Assembly (NCBI GenBank): GCA_965237775.1
Contig: OZ250155.1
Location: forward strand, 4,960,001-5,024,000
Length of the DNA stretch: 64,000 nucleotides
Origin: CATOSP01 sp965237775
Lineage (GTDB): Bacteria > Chloroflexota > Dehalococcoidia > Lucifugimonadales > UBA3495
Reading direction: 5' to 3'
The notes below the pieces were generated by a model. The model saw only the letters and a list, made by a program, of their open reading frames with translations. It had not been told where the DNA came from and ran no database searches. A program made the translations under genes and the position numbers. This document shows positions 9,144-18,367 of this stretch, piece by piece (the first letter of the stretch is position 1; each line of letters begins with the position of its first letter).

Positions 9144-10001
9144 ATGAAGGTCAAACGGTTTGACTGCAACCCAATCATCCACCTGAACTTGAGCCCAAGT
9201 CTGGACGGGAACGTCAACGGCCCTTCACTGATTGAAGCTCCGTCATGGCTACCGGACCCGCTTGGCAAATACTACCTTTACTTCGCGCACCATGCAGGCT
9301 CCTTCATCAGGCTGGCTTATTCCGACCACCTGGAAGGGCCATGGAACATCTACGAACCCGGGACCCTGCAGATCGAGCAGTCCCACTGTTACAACCACGT
9401 AGCCTCACCGGACGTCCATGTAGACGATGACAAACAGGAAATTCGCATGTACTACCACGGTTGGGTTGCCGATAGCGTGCAAAAGTCCAAGGTCGCCATA
9501 TCCAGGGACGGTATTAACTTTGAAGCGTCCCCCGAAAGCCTGGGGCAACCATACTTCAGGGTGTTCCAATGGCAGGGTTATCATTACGCAGTCGGAATGC
9601 CCGGCGTGTTCCACCGTTCCAAGGACGGATTGACCGCCTTCGAGGAGGGGCCGACGCTCTTCCCAAGCAACATGCGTCACACCGCATTGGACATCGAGGC
9701 CGACACTTTGAAAGTCTATTACACCAACGCGGCGGACTCTCCAGAACGGATATTCCTCTCAACGGTCGACATTGGCGGCGACTGGACCGAGTGGAAGGCC
9801 ACCGAGCCGGTGTTGGTGCTGGAGCCGGAGACTGAATACGAGGGAGCGGAGTTGCCCGCTGCGCCTTCATCGCGTGGGCTGGTCCTGGAAAAAGTACGGC
9901 AGCTAAGGGACCCCGGCATCTACAAGGAGCGGGGCGATACTTACCTTCTCTATTCCATAGCCGGCGAACAGGGGATCGCGATCGCCCGGATCGAATCCTA
10001 G
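9144..10001 (+). CDS. Glycoside hydrolase-like five-bladed propeller protein
   Basis: About 285 residues resembling GH43/GH32-type propellers: PSLIEAPSWLPDPLGKYYLYFAHH, IRLAYSDHLEGPW, HVASPDVHVDDD and IRMYYHG. There is no signal peptide, so it is probably cytoplasmic. The ATG at 9144 follows GGGAGA; an upstream in-frame start at 9042 gives an unlikely N-terminus. The acidic residues in EAPSW and ASPDV sit where GH43 catalytic acids occur, but I cannot assign a sugar. The next gene is a hydrolase 61 bp downstream. Confidence 0.7.
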   Translation: MKVKRFDCNPIIHLNLSPSLDGNVNGPSLIEAPSWLPDPLGKYYLYFAHHAGSFIRLAYSDHLEGPWNIYEPGTLQIEQSHCYNHVASPDVHVDDDKQEIRMYYHGWVADSVQKSKVAISRDGINFEASPESLGQPYFRVFQWQGYHYAVGMPGVFHRSKDGLTAFEEGPTLFPSNMRHTALDIEADTLKVYYTNAADSPERIFLSTVDIGGDWTEWKATEPVLVLEPETEYEGAELPAAPSSRGLVLEKVRQLRDPGIYKERGDTYLLYSIAGEQGIAIARIES

Positions 10002-10062
10002 CGGGCGTCAGCCCAGCGTTCCCATGGCTTGGGAAGCGGCTTGGGCGTAATTCCAGTACGTC

Positions 10063-10752
10063 ATGATCGAAGAACAAATAGGGATCACCGTCGGCAACAC
10101 CAAGATCACGGCCATAAAGTCGGCTCCGAATTCAGGAGTTGCTAGAGGCGTGTTCATCTACGCACCGGGCGCGGGTTCCAATATTAACGACCCGTTCGGC
10201 CAACACCTGCATAGCCGCTTGCCTTGCGCCGGAATCGCCCTGGTCCGGTTCCAATTCCCATACATGCAAGCCGGGAAACGGAGGCCCGATGCGCCTCGGT
10301 TGCTGGAAGACACCTGGCGGCAGGTCCTTGGGCAAATACCCCTGGAACACCCCGTTGTGGTAATTGGAGGGAGATCAATGGGAGGCCGAATCGCTTCCCA
10401 GGTGGTCGCCCAGGGCGTCAGGGTCAGCGGCCTTGCCCTATTCGCTTACCCGCTTCGCCCCCCCACAAACCAGTCCAAGGTCAGGAACGAACACTTGCCC
10501 AAGCTCGATGTCCCCACGCTTTTCTGTTCCGGGACGCGGGACAGTTTCGGAACGCCCGACGAACTCAGGGAGGCGGCCTCGTTGGTCTCGCAGTCGACGG
10601 TACACCTACTTGAGGGCGCCGACCACGGTTTCAAAGTTCTCAAGAGAAGCGGCAGGACTCAAGAGGAAGTATGGGAGGAAGCGACCGCCTGTCTGGTGAC
10701 GTGGTTTGTAACTGCTTCCCCCACCACGGAACCCCTCAGTCACAAAATCTAG
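10063..10752 (+). CDS. Alpha/beta hydrolase (KANSL3/TEX30-like)
   Basis: A 229-residue compact alpha/beta-hydrolase. FIYAPGAGSN supplies the oxyanion region, GGRSMGGRIA carries the nucleophilic Ser (GxSxGG), GTRDSFGTPDEL carries the likely acidic residue, and GADHGFKV carries the catalytic His. This architecture is that of the TEX30/KANSL3-type dienelactone-hydrolase-like family. Cytoplasmic, no signal peptide. The substrate is unknown. Confidence 0.85.
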   Translation: MIEEQIGITVGNTKITAIKSAPNSGVARGVFIYAPGAGSNINDPFGQHLHSRLPCAGIALVRFQFPYMQAGKRRPDAPRLLEDTWRQVLGQIPLEHPVVVIGGRSMGGRIASQVVAQGVRVSGLALFAYPLRPPTNQSKVRNEHLPKLDVPTLFCSGTRDSFGTPDELREAASLVSQSTVHLLEGADHGFKVLKRSGRTQEEVWEEATACLVTWFVTASPTTEPLSHKI

Positions 10753-10773
10753 CACAGCCCCAGTCGCGGAGTG

Positions 10774-10779
10774 TATAAT
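10774..10779 (+). promoter_or_regulatory. Possible -10 box for tRNA-Gly
   Basis: A perfect TATAAT preceded by GTG lies 73 bp before the tRNA-Gly gene and just after the hydrolase gene. No good -35 hexamer is visible at the right spacing, so this is tentative. Confidence 0.4.
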
Positions 10780-10852
10780 AGACCGACGTTCCGGGACACG
10801 ACTTGGACTATGAGTCAAAGGTTTCTTTCAGGTCCGGCGTCCTGGACAGTGA

Positions 10853-10927
10853 GCGGAAGTGGCTCAGTGGTAGAGCATCTCCTTGCCAAGGAGAGGGTCG
10901 TGGGTTCGAATCCCATCTTCCGCTCCA
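10853..10927 (+). tRNA. tRNA-Gly (GCC anticodon)
   Basis: A complete cloverleaf: acceptor GCGGAAG pairs with CTTCCGC at 10917-10923, the D-arm contains GCTCAGTGGTAGAGC, the anticodon arm TCTCC-TTGCCAA-GGAGA gives anticodon GCC, and the T-arm contains GGGTTCGAATCCC. CCA is encoded (10925-10927). Confidence 0.97.
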
Positions 10928-11016
10928 AATCTTAATCTCGGCCTCACCAAAGAGGCGCTGGTCAACCCCGCTCCCACGGGTCCCGCTGCCAGACTCCTCT
11001 CTACGGAGGTAAGCCT

Positions 11017-11514
11017 TTGCAGCTAATCTTCCGAGCATGCGCTGTCCTGGTGGTCATTTCCATATCGGCATGCAGTAACTCTGCATCGCCCACATCTCAG
11101 ACCCCAGGAACTCCCATTTCTACTCAAGATTCGGCAGACACTCTGGGAGCGGGGCAAACCGCGTTTGGAATCGGACGGGAGTTGGAAGGCATCGACATCA
11201 AGATTGACGAGTGCGCGTGGTCTCAACCAGACGGCGGCGGTGACCCGGAGATAAACGTTACCTTCACCTTAAATAACGCCTCCGGCGAACAGCTATTCAC
11301 CACCTACCGACTGCAAAACAGCTCCGGGACCATCTACAAAAAGGCGGGGGTCGGAGGGGACCTGACGGTGAACGACGGCGAATCCGGCGCTCGCACCCTC
11401 ACCACAGACAAGTTCGACGTAGGCTCCGAGGACATCGACCTCGTCGTGTCCATCGAACGTTTCCAGGACCGCACTCACGAGACGGTTCCCGTTGGCCAAT
11501 GCACGGGACCGTAA
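11017..11514 (+). CDS. Putative lipoprotein of unknown function
   Basis: A 165-residue protein with a short positive N-terminus, a hydrophobic stretch (ACAVLVVISISA) and a lipobox ending at Cys (SISAC), so it is probably lipid-anchored after signal peptidase II cleavage. A Ser/Thr/Pro-rich linker follows, then a beta-rich domain (INVTFTLNNASGEQLFTTY) resembling extracellular Ig-like or DUF4352-type domains. The start is TTG at 11017, supported by GGAGGT at 11005-11010. No relative is recognised with certainty. Confidence 0.72.
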   Translation: MQLIFRACAVLVVISISACSNSASPTSQTPGTPISTQDSADTLGAGQTAFGIGRELEGIDIKIDECAWSQPDGGGDPEINVTFTLNNASGEQLFTTYRLQNSSGTIYKKAGVGGDLTVNDGESGARTLTTDKFDVGSEDIDLVVSIERFQDRTHETVPVGQCTGP

Positions 11515-11536
11515 TCTGAGGGCTGATCATCCCCGC

Positions 11537-12358
11537 TCAATTCTTGATCAACATCCCCGGTTGGCAGTGGCGGCAATAGCTGGTAATGCGCTGGTTGGCG
11601 TTTAATTGGGTAATGTTCCCGCCGCAGCCGGGGCAGAGCTGCCCTCCCTTGCGGTGCACCTTTAGGAAGTCCCGAATCTTGACGTGTATAACGTCTCCCA
11701 TTCGCTCTCGAAGGACTTCCCGCGCCTCTTCCACGACCAACCTGGACTGCTCATAAAGGCGGGCCTGGTCGTCCTTACTCAACGAACGAGCCTTGCGGAA
11801 GGGCGAGATACCGGCGGCGAACAGTATCTCGTCCGAGTAAGCGTTTCCAATCCCTGAGATAAACGCTCCCCGTGTGAGCACCCCTTTGATCTCACCGTGG
11901 AACCGCTTCAACCTGCTCTGAAACTCCTCGAACGCTATGCCTTCCAGAACATCCGGACCCTGTTCCTGCAGACGGGGCACCTCGGGTATCTGCTCTTCGG
12001 TCACATAGTAGACCAGCCCCATCTGCCGGTCGTCTAAGTACCTGAGCTCCGGACCGCCGTCCAGAGTCAGCGTAAAGCAAGTCTTCTTCAATACCCGGGC
12101 CGACGATTGGCAGTATTGGATTGCCCCGGTGAGCATCGGATTGACCACCAACCACCGCCGCCCCTCTAGTTCGCCCAGCAGGAACTTACCCCGCCGATGG
12201 AACTCCCCAATGGTGCGTCCCGCAACGTCGGACGGAAAATCGCCAGCCAGGGACCGGAGCACCGTGGGACGCAGCACCTTGGCCGACGCCACCCGCTGTC
12301 CTTGGACTCGTTCGTTGAGGAACTCCTTGATGACTTCAAGGTCCGGCGCTTCAGGCAT
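11537..12358 (-). CDS. mutM: Formamidopyrimidine-DNA glycosylase family protein
   Basis: A 273-residue Fpg/Nei-family base-excision glycosylase. The mature N-terminus PEAPDLEVIKEF supplies the catalytic Pro and Glu. HRRGKFLLGEL carries the conserved Lys. GIGNAYSDEILFAAGISPFRKA is the helix-two-turn-helix region. The C-terminus has an intact zinc finger (CPGC ... YCRHC) with the NQRITSYC strand. It removes oxidised purines or pyrimidines and cuts the abasic site. N-terminal PEAPD rather than PELPE hints that it may be an Nei-like or divergent Fpg. Confidence 0.9.
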   Translation of the reverse strand: MPEAPDLEVIKEFLNERVQGQRVASAKVLRPTVLRSLAGDFPSDVAGRTIGEFHRRGKFLLGELEGRRWLVVNPMLTGAIQYCQSSARVLKKTCFTLTLDGGPELRYLDDRQMGLVYYVTEEQIPEVPRLQEQGPDVLEGIAFEEFQSRLKRFHGEIKGVLTRGAFISGIGNAYSDEILFAAGISPFRKARSLSKDDQARLYEQSRLVVEEAREVLRERMGDVIHVKIRDFLKVHRKGGQLCPGCGGNITQLNANQRITSYCRHCQPGMLIKN

Positions 12359-12564
12359 GGTTACCTCCGAGCACCCATGGCGGTTCTATGGCTCTGTTAG
12401 GTCAAATATGGATAGCGATAGGCCCGATGTCAACCATACCAATAATATTGCGCGCCGCGCTCTGTACCACTCCGACTCCAGGCGATATAATCACTGCGCC
12501 AACGGAGTTGCAGACTGAGATTCGGACTTGGCCAGTTAAAAGTCCTGTCAAGGGAGTAGATACC

Positions 12565-13014
12565 ATGCCAGACCGAAACCACACCTCCTGGGTTCACGGC
12601 ACCACTATGCAGATCGAGTACCCCAACCGCGTTACGTCGGTGCGGCACACAGGCCCGTTCGTCCGCATCGAGGGCGCCGAAGGCCAAAATACGTGGGTCC
12701 ACTTTCCCGTGCCCACTCCCGCCGTCGTCAACGGCACGAGGACCAAGGCCGACGCAGCCCTGGTCAGCTTCCGCACCCGTTCCCACGCCATCGTACACGA
12801 GGTCATAGTCTACGACGGAGAGAAACGCATCGCGGAGCACATGGACCTGGGACTAGAGGGAGACCACCTGGACGGCAGGTTTGAGATACCGGGTTCCCCG
12901 GAAGTCGATAAAGGCCTGAACATCACAGTGGGCGTCATGTTCAAGGACAAGGCTCCGGACACCCGCGCGCTTCAGATAGAGATCGTCGGGGCTGGGATAG
13001 AATTCGCCGGTTAG
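12565..13014 (+). CDS. Hypothetical protein
   Basis: About 149 residues starting MPDRNHTSWVHG, with AGGGAG upstream of the ATG at 12565; a longer frame back to 12388 lacks a believable N-terminus. The sequence is beta-rich (GPFVRIEG, NTWVHFPVPTPAVVNG, SHAIVHEVIVYDGEKRI, GLNITVGVMFKD) with no signal peptide or membrane segment. It looks like a small beta-sandwich domain. Function unknown. Confidence 0.65.
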   Translation: MPDRNHTSWVHGTTMQIEYPNRVTSVRHTGPFVRIEGAEGQNTWVHFPVPTPAVVNGTRTKADAALVSFRTRSHAIVHEVIVYDGEKRIAEHMDLGLEGDHLDGRFEIPGSPEVDKGLNITVGVMFKDKAPDTRALQIEIVGAGIEFAG

Positions 13015-13029
13015 CGGCCCGCTCCCTGC

Positions 13030-14313
13030 TTACATTCCGGCCAGGTGGAATATCCAGCCCAAAACCCCTGCGCCAACGATGGCCAGTGGGGCGGGAATGC
13101 GGAAAAACGTCACAGCCCCGAACGCCAGCAGGGCAATCGCCGCGTCCGCCGGTGTGTGTACCGCACGGTCCCAAAGAAGAAACACCGCCGCTACCACGAG
13201 TCCGATGGCGGTCGCATTGACCCCGGCCAACGTTGAACTCACCAGGGGACGGGTGCGGACTTTCTCCCAAAAGGGCAACACCGCGTAGATCACCAATATC
13301 CCCGGCAGAAAGAGCCCGGCGAAGGCTATCAACGCGCCGGGCACTCCCCAATGCACCGCGCCCAGGTACGCGCTGAAGCTGAACATCGGTCCCGGCAACG
13401 CCAGCATCAAAGCGAACCCGTCCAGAAATTCCTCTTCCGTCACCCAACCCGGCGTGACCACTTCGGTCAGCATCATGGGCAACACCACCTGCCCGCCGCC
13501 GAACACCAGAGACCCCATCCTGTAGTAGGACTCGGCCAACGCCAGTGGCGTCCAATCGAAGTAGGCCCTGGCCACTATCAGCCCGCCCAGCAGCCCGAAA
13601 AACAGCGCCAGCAGCAGTCCCCCCACCACCGGCGAAATCCCCAAGTTTGCCAGCGGACGGTCCGCAGTTTCCTCAACAGCCTGAGACTGTTGACCTCGCA
13701 AAGCAAGGGCGGTTACCAATCCTCCCGCGGCCAGCGCCGCCGGGAAAATCCAGGGTTGCCGCCATAACACGGCAACCGCCGCCCCAAACAGCATCAACCC
13801 CATCGTCAATCGCGTGTTGATCACGACTCTCCCCAGCCTCCACGCCGCCTGCGCCACCAGAGCCACCGCCCCCGCCCCTACTCCATCCAACCACACTGGG
13901 CGGTTATCGGCTGAGAGAAACTGCGCAACCCCCAGTCCCGCCAACGCCATCACGATCACCGCCGGGTACAGAAAGCAGAAAAAGGCCAACAACCCGCCCA
14001 GCGGCCCCGCCCGCGCCGTCCCCACGGCCACGACCATCTGAGTGGAGGTGGGACCAGGCAACCCCTGGCCCAGACCCAGCAGCTCGACGAAGCGGCGGGC
14101 GTCCAGCCATTGCCTCCGCTCCACGAACCTCTCCTGGAGCAACGCTATGTGGGCCTGGGGGCCGCCGAAGGCAATCCAACCCAGCGGTAGGAACGCCCAC
14201 ACCACTTCCGCGAGACGCCGGCCGTAGGATGGCAAAGGCGGTGGAGAGCCGCCGCCCGCAGTGGCTTCGGTGGATAAGGCTCCTTCATCAGGTTGACGTG
14301 TTGGTTGTGGCAA
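13030..14313 (-). CDS. chrA: Chromate transporter, ChrA family
   Basis: A 427-residue membrane protein with two homologous CHR domains. The first has GWIAFGGPQAHIALLQ, RFVELLGLGQGLPGPTSTQM and a Gly/Ala-rich helix series. The second repeats the pattern as GSLVFGGGQVVLPMM, FLDGFALMLALPGPMFSFSAYLG. Around ten or more hydrophobic segments are visible. Family members export chromate (and perhaps sulfate) by proton antiport. No chrB regulator is adjacent, so a chromate role is inferred from family only. Confidence 0.92.
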   Translation of the reverse strand: MPQPTRQPDEGALSTEATAGGGSPPPLPSYGRRLAEVVWAFLPLGWIAFGGPQAHIALLQERFVERRQWLDARRFVELLGLGQGLPGPTSTQMVVAVGTARAGPLGGLLAFFCFLYPAVIVMALAGLGVAQFLSADNRPVWLDGVGAGAVALVAQAAWRLGRVVINTRLTMGLMLFGAAVAVLWRQPWIFPAALAAGGLVTALALRGQQSQAVEETADRPLANLGISPVVGGLLLALFFGLLGGLIVARAYFDWTPLALAESYYRMGSLVFGGGQVVLPMMLTEVVTPGWVTEEEFLDGFALMLALPGPMFSFSAYLGAVHWGVPGALIAFAGLFLPGILVIYAVLPFWEKVRTRPLVSSTLAGVNATAIGLVVAAVFLLWDRAVHTPADAAIALLAFGAVTFFRIPAPLAIVGAGVLGWIFHLAGM

Positions 14314-14439
14314 TTTTCCTCCTGGTTTAGCCGCGGCTGCGCCATCTTGTGATGCCGCTTGCCGTCTCCGATTAGGGATGATAACTTACCCGCAAACCAC
14401 AGGCCTTTCGGAAGGAATGTTAAGGCTCGAGGAGTCGGA

Positions 14440-15937
14440 ATGACAACTTCAGGCGTCACCACACACAAGAACTTCATTGGCGGCAAGTGGGTAGAGTCGG
14501 TCTCCGGACGGACCTACCAGGTGTATAACCCCGCGCACAAGACCGAGTCAGTTGGAGGATTCCAGACCTCCAATGCCGACGACGCCCTCACCGCGGTCGC
14601 CGCCGCCAAGGACGCCCTGGCCGGTTGGGCCAACACCCCAGCTCCGGTGCGCGCTGGCATACTGTTCCGCGCCCTGGAGATCATGGGCCGCAGGGCCGAC
14701 GACATCGCCCGCACCATCACCGTCGAAGAGGGCAAACCCATCGGCGATGCCCAGGGCGAAGTGAAGCGGGCCATGAACATCATCGAGTATGCCGCCGGAG
14801 AGGGCCGGCGAATGTTCGGCTACACCACGCCTTCCGAACTCCCCAACACGGTAGCCTATACCATCAAGCGGCCCGTGGGAGTGGTTGGAATCATTACGCC
14901 TTGGAACTTCCCCATCGCCATCCCCACCTGGAAGATCGCCCCCGCCCTTATTTGCGGCAACGCCCTTGTATTCAAGCCGGCGTCGTCCACTCCCCTCAGC
15001 GCGACCAAACTCGCAGAGGTGTTCGAGGAAGCCGGGCTTCCACCGGGAGTCCTGAACCTGGTAACCGGACCCGGCGCACAGGTTGGCAACGCGCTGGTGG
15101 AAAGCCCGGACGTCAAGGGCATCTCCTTCACCGGCTCCACCGAAATCGGCACCGAACTCTACGGCAACGGCGCCCGGTTGCTCAAGAAGGTCCAGGCGGA
15201 AATGGGCGGCAAGAACGCGGTTATCCTGCTGGCCGACGCGGACATGGACAAGGCCCTGGGAGGCATAGTCCAGGGAGCTTTCGGCTCCACCGGTCAGCGT
15301 TGCACCGCAACCAGCCGCGTCATCGTTGAAGAGTCGATCTACGACGAGTTTATGCACGGCCTCATCGACCGCACCAGCAAGCTGAAAATCGGTGACGGCA
15401 TTGACCCCTCGGTGGACGTTTCTCCGCTTTCCAGCCAGAGCCAGTACGATAAGGTGTTGGAGTACATCGGCGTTGGGACAGAAGAGGGGGCAAACCTGGC
15501 CTATGGCGGTAACGGCTTGACCAGCGGGGACTACGGCCAGGGTTTCTACATCGAACCCACGGTCTTCACCGACGTCTCTCCAAACATGCGGATCGCCAAG
15601 GAGGAAATCTTCGGACCAGTGCTAACCGTGTTCAAGGCCAAGGACCTGGAAGACGCGATACAGATATCCAACAGCGTGGAATTCGGCCTTTCGTCCTCGG
15701 TCTACACCAGGGACCTGACCCGCGCGTTCGAGTACATCAACACTGTGGAGACCGGGATGGTCCATGTCAACGCCCCCAACCCTCGGCGGCGAGGTCCACC
15801 TTCCCTTTGGCGGCCTGAAAGCCTCTGGCGTAGGCCAGCGGGAGCAGGGCACCGAAGCCTTCGACTTCTTCACCGAGACCATCACCGTGTACATAGATCA
15901 CGCCGCATCAGCCCGCCAACAGGCCAGGTTTATCTAG
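14440..15937 (+). pseudogene. NAD(P)-dependent aldehyde dehydrogenase, frameshifted near the C-terminus
   Basis: The first 446 or so residues are a normal ALDH: VGIITPWNFPIAIPTWK, GISFTGSTEIG, the Glu motif QAEMGGKNAV, the Cys motif GSTGQRCTATSR and EEIFGPVLTVF. After VHVNAP the frame is lost by one extra base at about 15775-15782. The true C-terminus continues in the next frame (LGGEVHLPFGGLKASGVGQ, then EAFDFFTE) to a stop at 15937. As read, the C-terminus is replaced by an Arg-rich tail to 15993. ATG 14440 follows GAGGAG. Closest to succinate- or ketoglutarate-semialdehyde dehydrogenases; could be an assembly error. Confidence 0.85.
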
Positions 15938-16121
15938 GGCTTGCAGGTGGCGGGACCCGAATGCGTGACGTTACGTCATTGACAGATCTATGACCGCGAC
16001 ACGATCATGATGCCAAATGGACACGCCTTGCGTGACAGGTCCCACGCATCTTTGTATATAGATGCGCTTGTGCGGATCGCGCCGCATAATCCTTGAGGTG
16101 GAATCCCTCCGTCAGAAGAAA

Positions 16122-17275
16122 CTAAACTAAAGCCAAGGTGGGATGTGCAATTAGGGTGAGCCCGGAATCGGGCTGCGAGTGTCGCGGGAGACTTTCGGCC
16201 CATGATTGCAGGACGGTGCGGCAGCGCCGCTTCACCTCATCCTTCCGCTTGGCTAGCCCATCGAGGAAGTGATCGACCCTCTCCTGCACCTTGACCTTGC
16301 TGCCCAAGCACAGGTTTCCCGTCGCCTCCTCTCTGGCCCAGCCCCAGATGGCCTCATCGGCGTTGAAGTCCGGACTGTAGCCCGGCAGATTCACCAGCCT
16401 CAACGCCAGCCCCGGCGTCCGCAGATACTCCCTCACCGCCTCGCCACGGTGTGCCGGCGCGTTGTCCCAGATCACGTTGAGCGGCCCAGAGTGCCTCTCC
16501 CTCAGTTGTGCCAGGAAGACGGCTGAGGTTCCGGAGTTGCTGTTCCCCTCCAGTTCCATCCATTCCACCTCGCCGGTCTCCAGGCAAACCGCCGAGTAGT
16601 AGCTGGCCTTCTCCCCATAGCGTGGGCTGCTGGAGTCCACCAAGGCCGACTCTCCCCTGAGCACCCATTTGCCCCGCAGTTCGGCGTCCGCCCGGAAGTG
16701 GGCCTCGTCGGCGAAGAATATCTTGGCCCCGGACCGTATGGCCTCCTCCGACAGGGCGGCGTACTGCGCTACGAAAGCCTCCCGCTTGGCCTCATCCGCC
16801 TTGAGCAGATGCTTCTTGGGGCGCTTGAAGGCAAATCCCAAGCGGTGCAGATAGTTCAGGCAACTGCTGCGGCTCAAACTGACGTCAAACCGCTCCGAAA
16901 CGAACTGCCGCACCACCTTCCAATACCAGTTGGACAGTTCGATGCCCGCCTGCTCCGGTAACTCCTCCACCGCTGCCTTCAACTCCGCCTGTTGCGTCTC
17001 ACCAAGGGCGGGGGGGAACCACCGGTCTGCTCGAATATCAAGGCTGCAGGCCCTCCCTCGCCGAAGGCGGCGGCCCACCGTCCTATGGTGTGTGGGTCCC
17101 GTTCCAGCGCCTCCGCCGTCCCTGATGCTGTCCAGCCCTGTGCCAGCAGCAAGATGGCGTACCACCGCTCCCGTTCCCTGGGCGTTGGCGCCAGAATCAT
17201 CCGGCGGCGCAAGCCCTTGGCATCCATCTGCCATTGTTCCAGAAACCGCTCCATCTCCCTCACGCCCATCACCAA
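16122..17275 (-). CDS. IS630-family transposase A, needing a -1 frameshift
   Basis: The N-terminal part (17275 downward; helix-turn-helix in GWTASGTAEALERDPHTIGRW) is in one frame and the catalytic part (ALGETQQAELKAAVEEL onward) is in the -1 frame. The two overlap at a run of seven C on the coding strand (about 17009-17015). Slippage there gives one protein of about 384 residues. Catalytic residues lie in FFADEAHF, VIWDNAPAH and the NADEAIW block. Both copies of the element keep this arrangement, so I read it as programmed frameshifting or transcriptional slippage, not decay. Confidence 0.82.
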
Positions 17276-17363
17276 CCCCTCGCATCTTCAAAGACCAGCT
17301 AACTCGGTTCTCCCCACAAATTTACCCCATGACTCTGCGCATTTCACCTTAGCTTTGGTTTAG
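16122..17363. mobile_element. IS630-family element A, copy 1 (1,242 bp)
   Basis: Bounded by imperfect inverted repeats CTAAACTAAAGCCAAGGTG (left) and, read inward from the right, CTAAACCAAAGCTAAGGTG. Codes one DDE transposase on the minus strand. A second copy lies at 55212-56476. IS630 elements usually duplicate a TA target; no clean TA pair is seen at both ends of either copy, so the outer ends may have decayed. Confidence 0.88.
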
Positions 17364-17440
17364 GTACTAACAGGGGTCTCAACTAGCGTACCGGATAGTG
17401 TCGTCTGACTTAGGGATCATGATGAGGGAGAGGGTACTCC

Positions 17441-18367
17441 ATGGATCACATTACAGATCTACATTCTCCGCATGGCGTGGCTCGAGAGCAGATCGCATTT
17501 TATTCCCGCCGTAGATACGAGGAACCCACCACCTCCGACCCCCACGCGGTCCTCGCTTGCGAGGACAATCTGGCCTTCATCAAGAAGATTCCCGACGAAT
17601 ACATCAAGCTAATCGTCACCTCTCCTCCATACAACCTCGGTAAGAATTACGAAGCCAAAACTTCGCTCAACACCTATCTTGAGACCCAAGACCGTGTAGT
17701 CGAAGAGTGCGTTCGGATTCTTCACCCACAGGGGTCGATTTGCTGGCAAGTCGGAAACTACGTCGAAAACGGGGAAATCGTCCCTCTTGATACCATCCTC
17801 TATCCCATATTTAAGTCCAAGGGCCTCAGTCTTCGCAACCGGATCGTTTGGCAATTCGGACATGGGCTGCACTGCAGGAGACGTCTCTCCGGGAGATACG
17901 AGACGATCAACTGGTGGACCAAGAGCGATGACTACACTTGGAATCTTGACCCCATTCGCGTTCCGTCGAAGTATCCCGAAAAACGCCATTTCAAGGGCCC
18001 CAATATGGGCAAGCTATCTGGAAATCCGAAGGGGAAAAACCCGAGTGATGTCTGGTCGTTCCCGAACGTCAAAGCCAATCACCCGGAAAAGACAATACAC
18101 CCCTGCCAGTTTCCCGTCGAACTGGTGGAACGCCTTGTGCTCTCGATGACACATGAAGAAGACCGCGTGTTCGATCCCTATATGGGAGTAGGGTCATCAG
18201 TAGTCGCCGCCCTGATGCACGATCGCCTAGGCTTCGGGTGTGACATCGTTCCGGAGTACGTGGAGATAGCCCGACAGAGGGTAGATGAGCTCAGAGAAGG
18301 TAGGCTCAGAACACGCCCCATGGGAAAACCCGTTTACGATCCAGAGAAGCCTAACGGCGGGCACTGA
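17441..18367 (+). CDS. Type II DNA methyltransferase (N4-cytosine/N6-adenine, beta class)
   Basis: A 308-residue site-specific DNA methyltransferase. The catalytic motif TSPPYN comes early (about residues 62-67) and the AdoMet-binding motif FDPYMGVGSSVVAAL comes near the C-terminus, which is the order of the beta class. SPPY suits N4-methylcytosine, which is what BglII-type systems use. It protects host DNA from the endonuclease encoded directly downstream, whose ATG overlaps its TGA stop by one base. The A+T-richer composition and flanking IS suggest transfer. Confidence 0.92.
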   Translation: MDHITDLHSPHGVAREQIAFYSRRRYEEPTTSDPHAVLACEDNLAFIKKIPDEYIKLIVTSPPYNLGKNYEAKTSLNTYLETQDRVVEECVRILHPQGSICWQVGNYVENGEIVPLDTILYPIFKSKGLSLRNRIVWQFGHGLHCRRRLSGRYETINWWTKSDDYTWNLDPIRVPSKYPEKRHFKGPNMGKLSGNPKGKNPSDVWSFPNVKANHPEKTIHPCQFPVELVERLVLSMTHEEDRVFDPYMGVGSSVVAALMHDRLGFGCDIVPEYVEIARQRVDELREGRLRTRPMGKPVYDPEKPNGGH

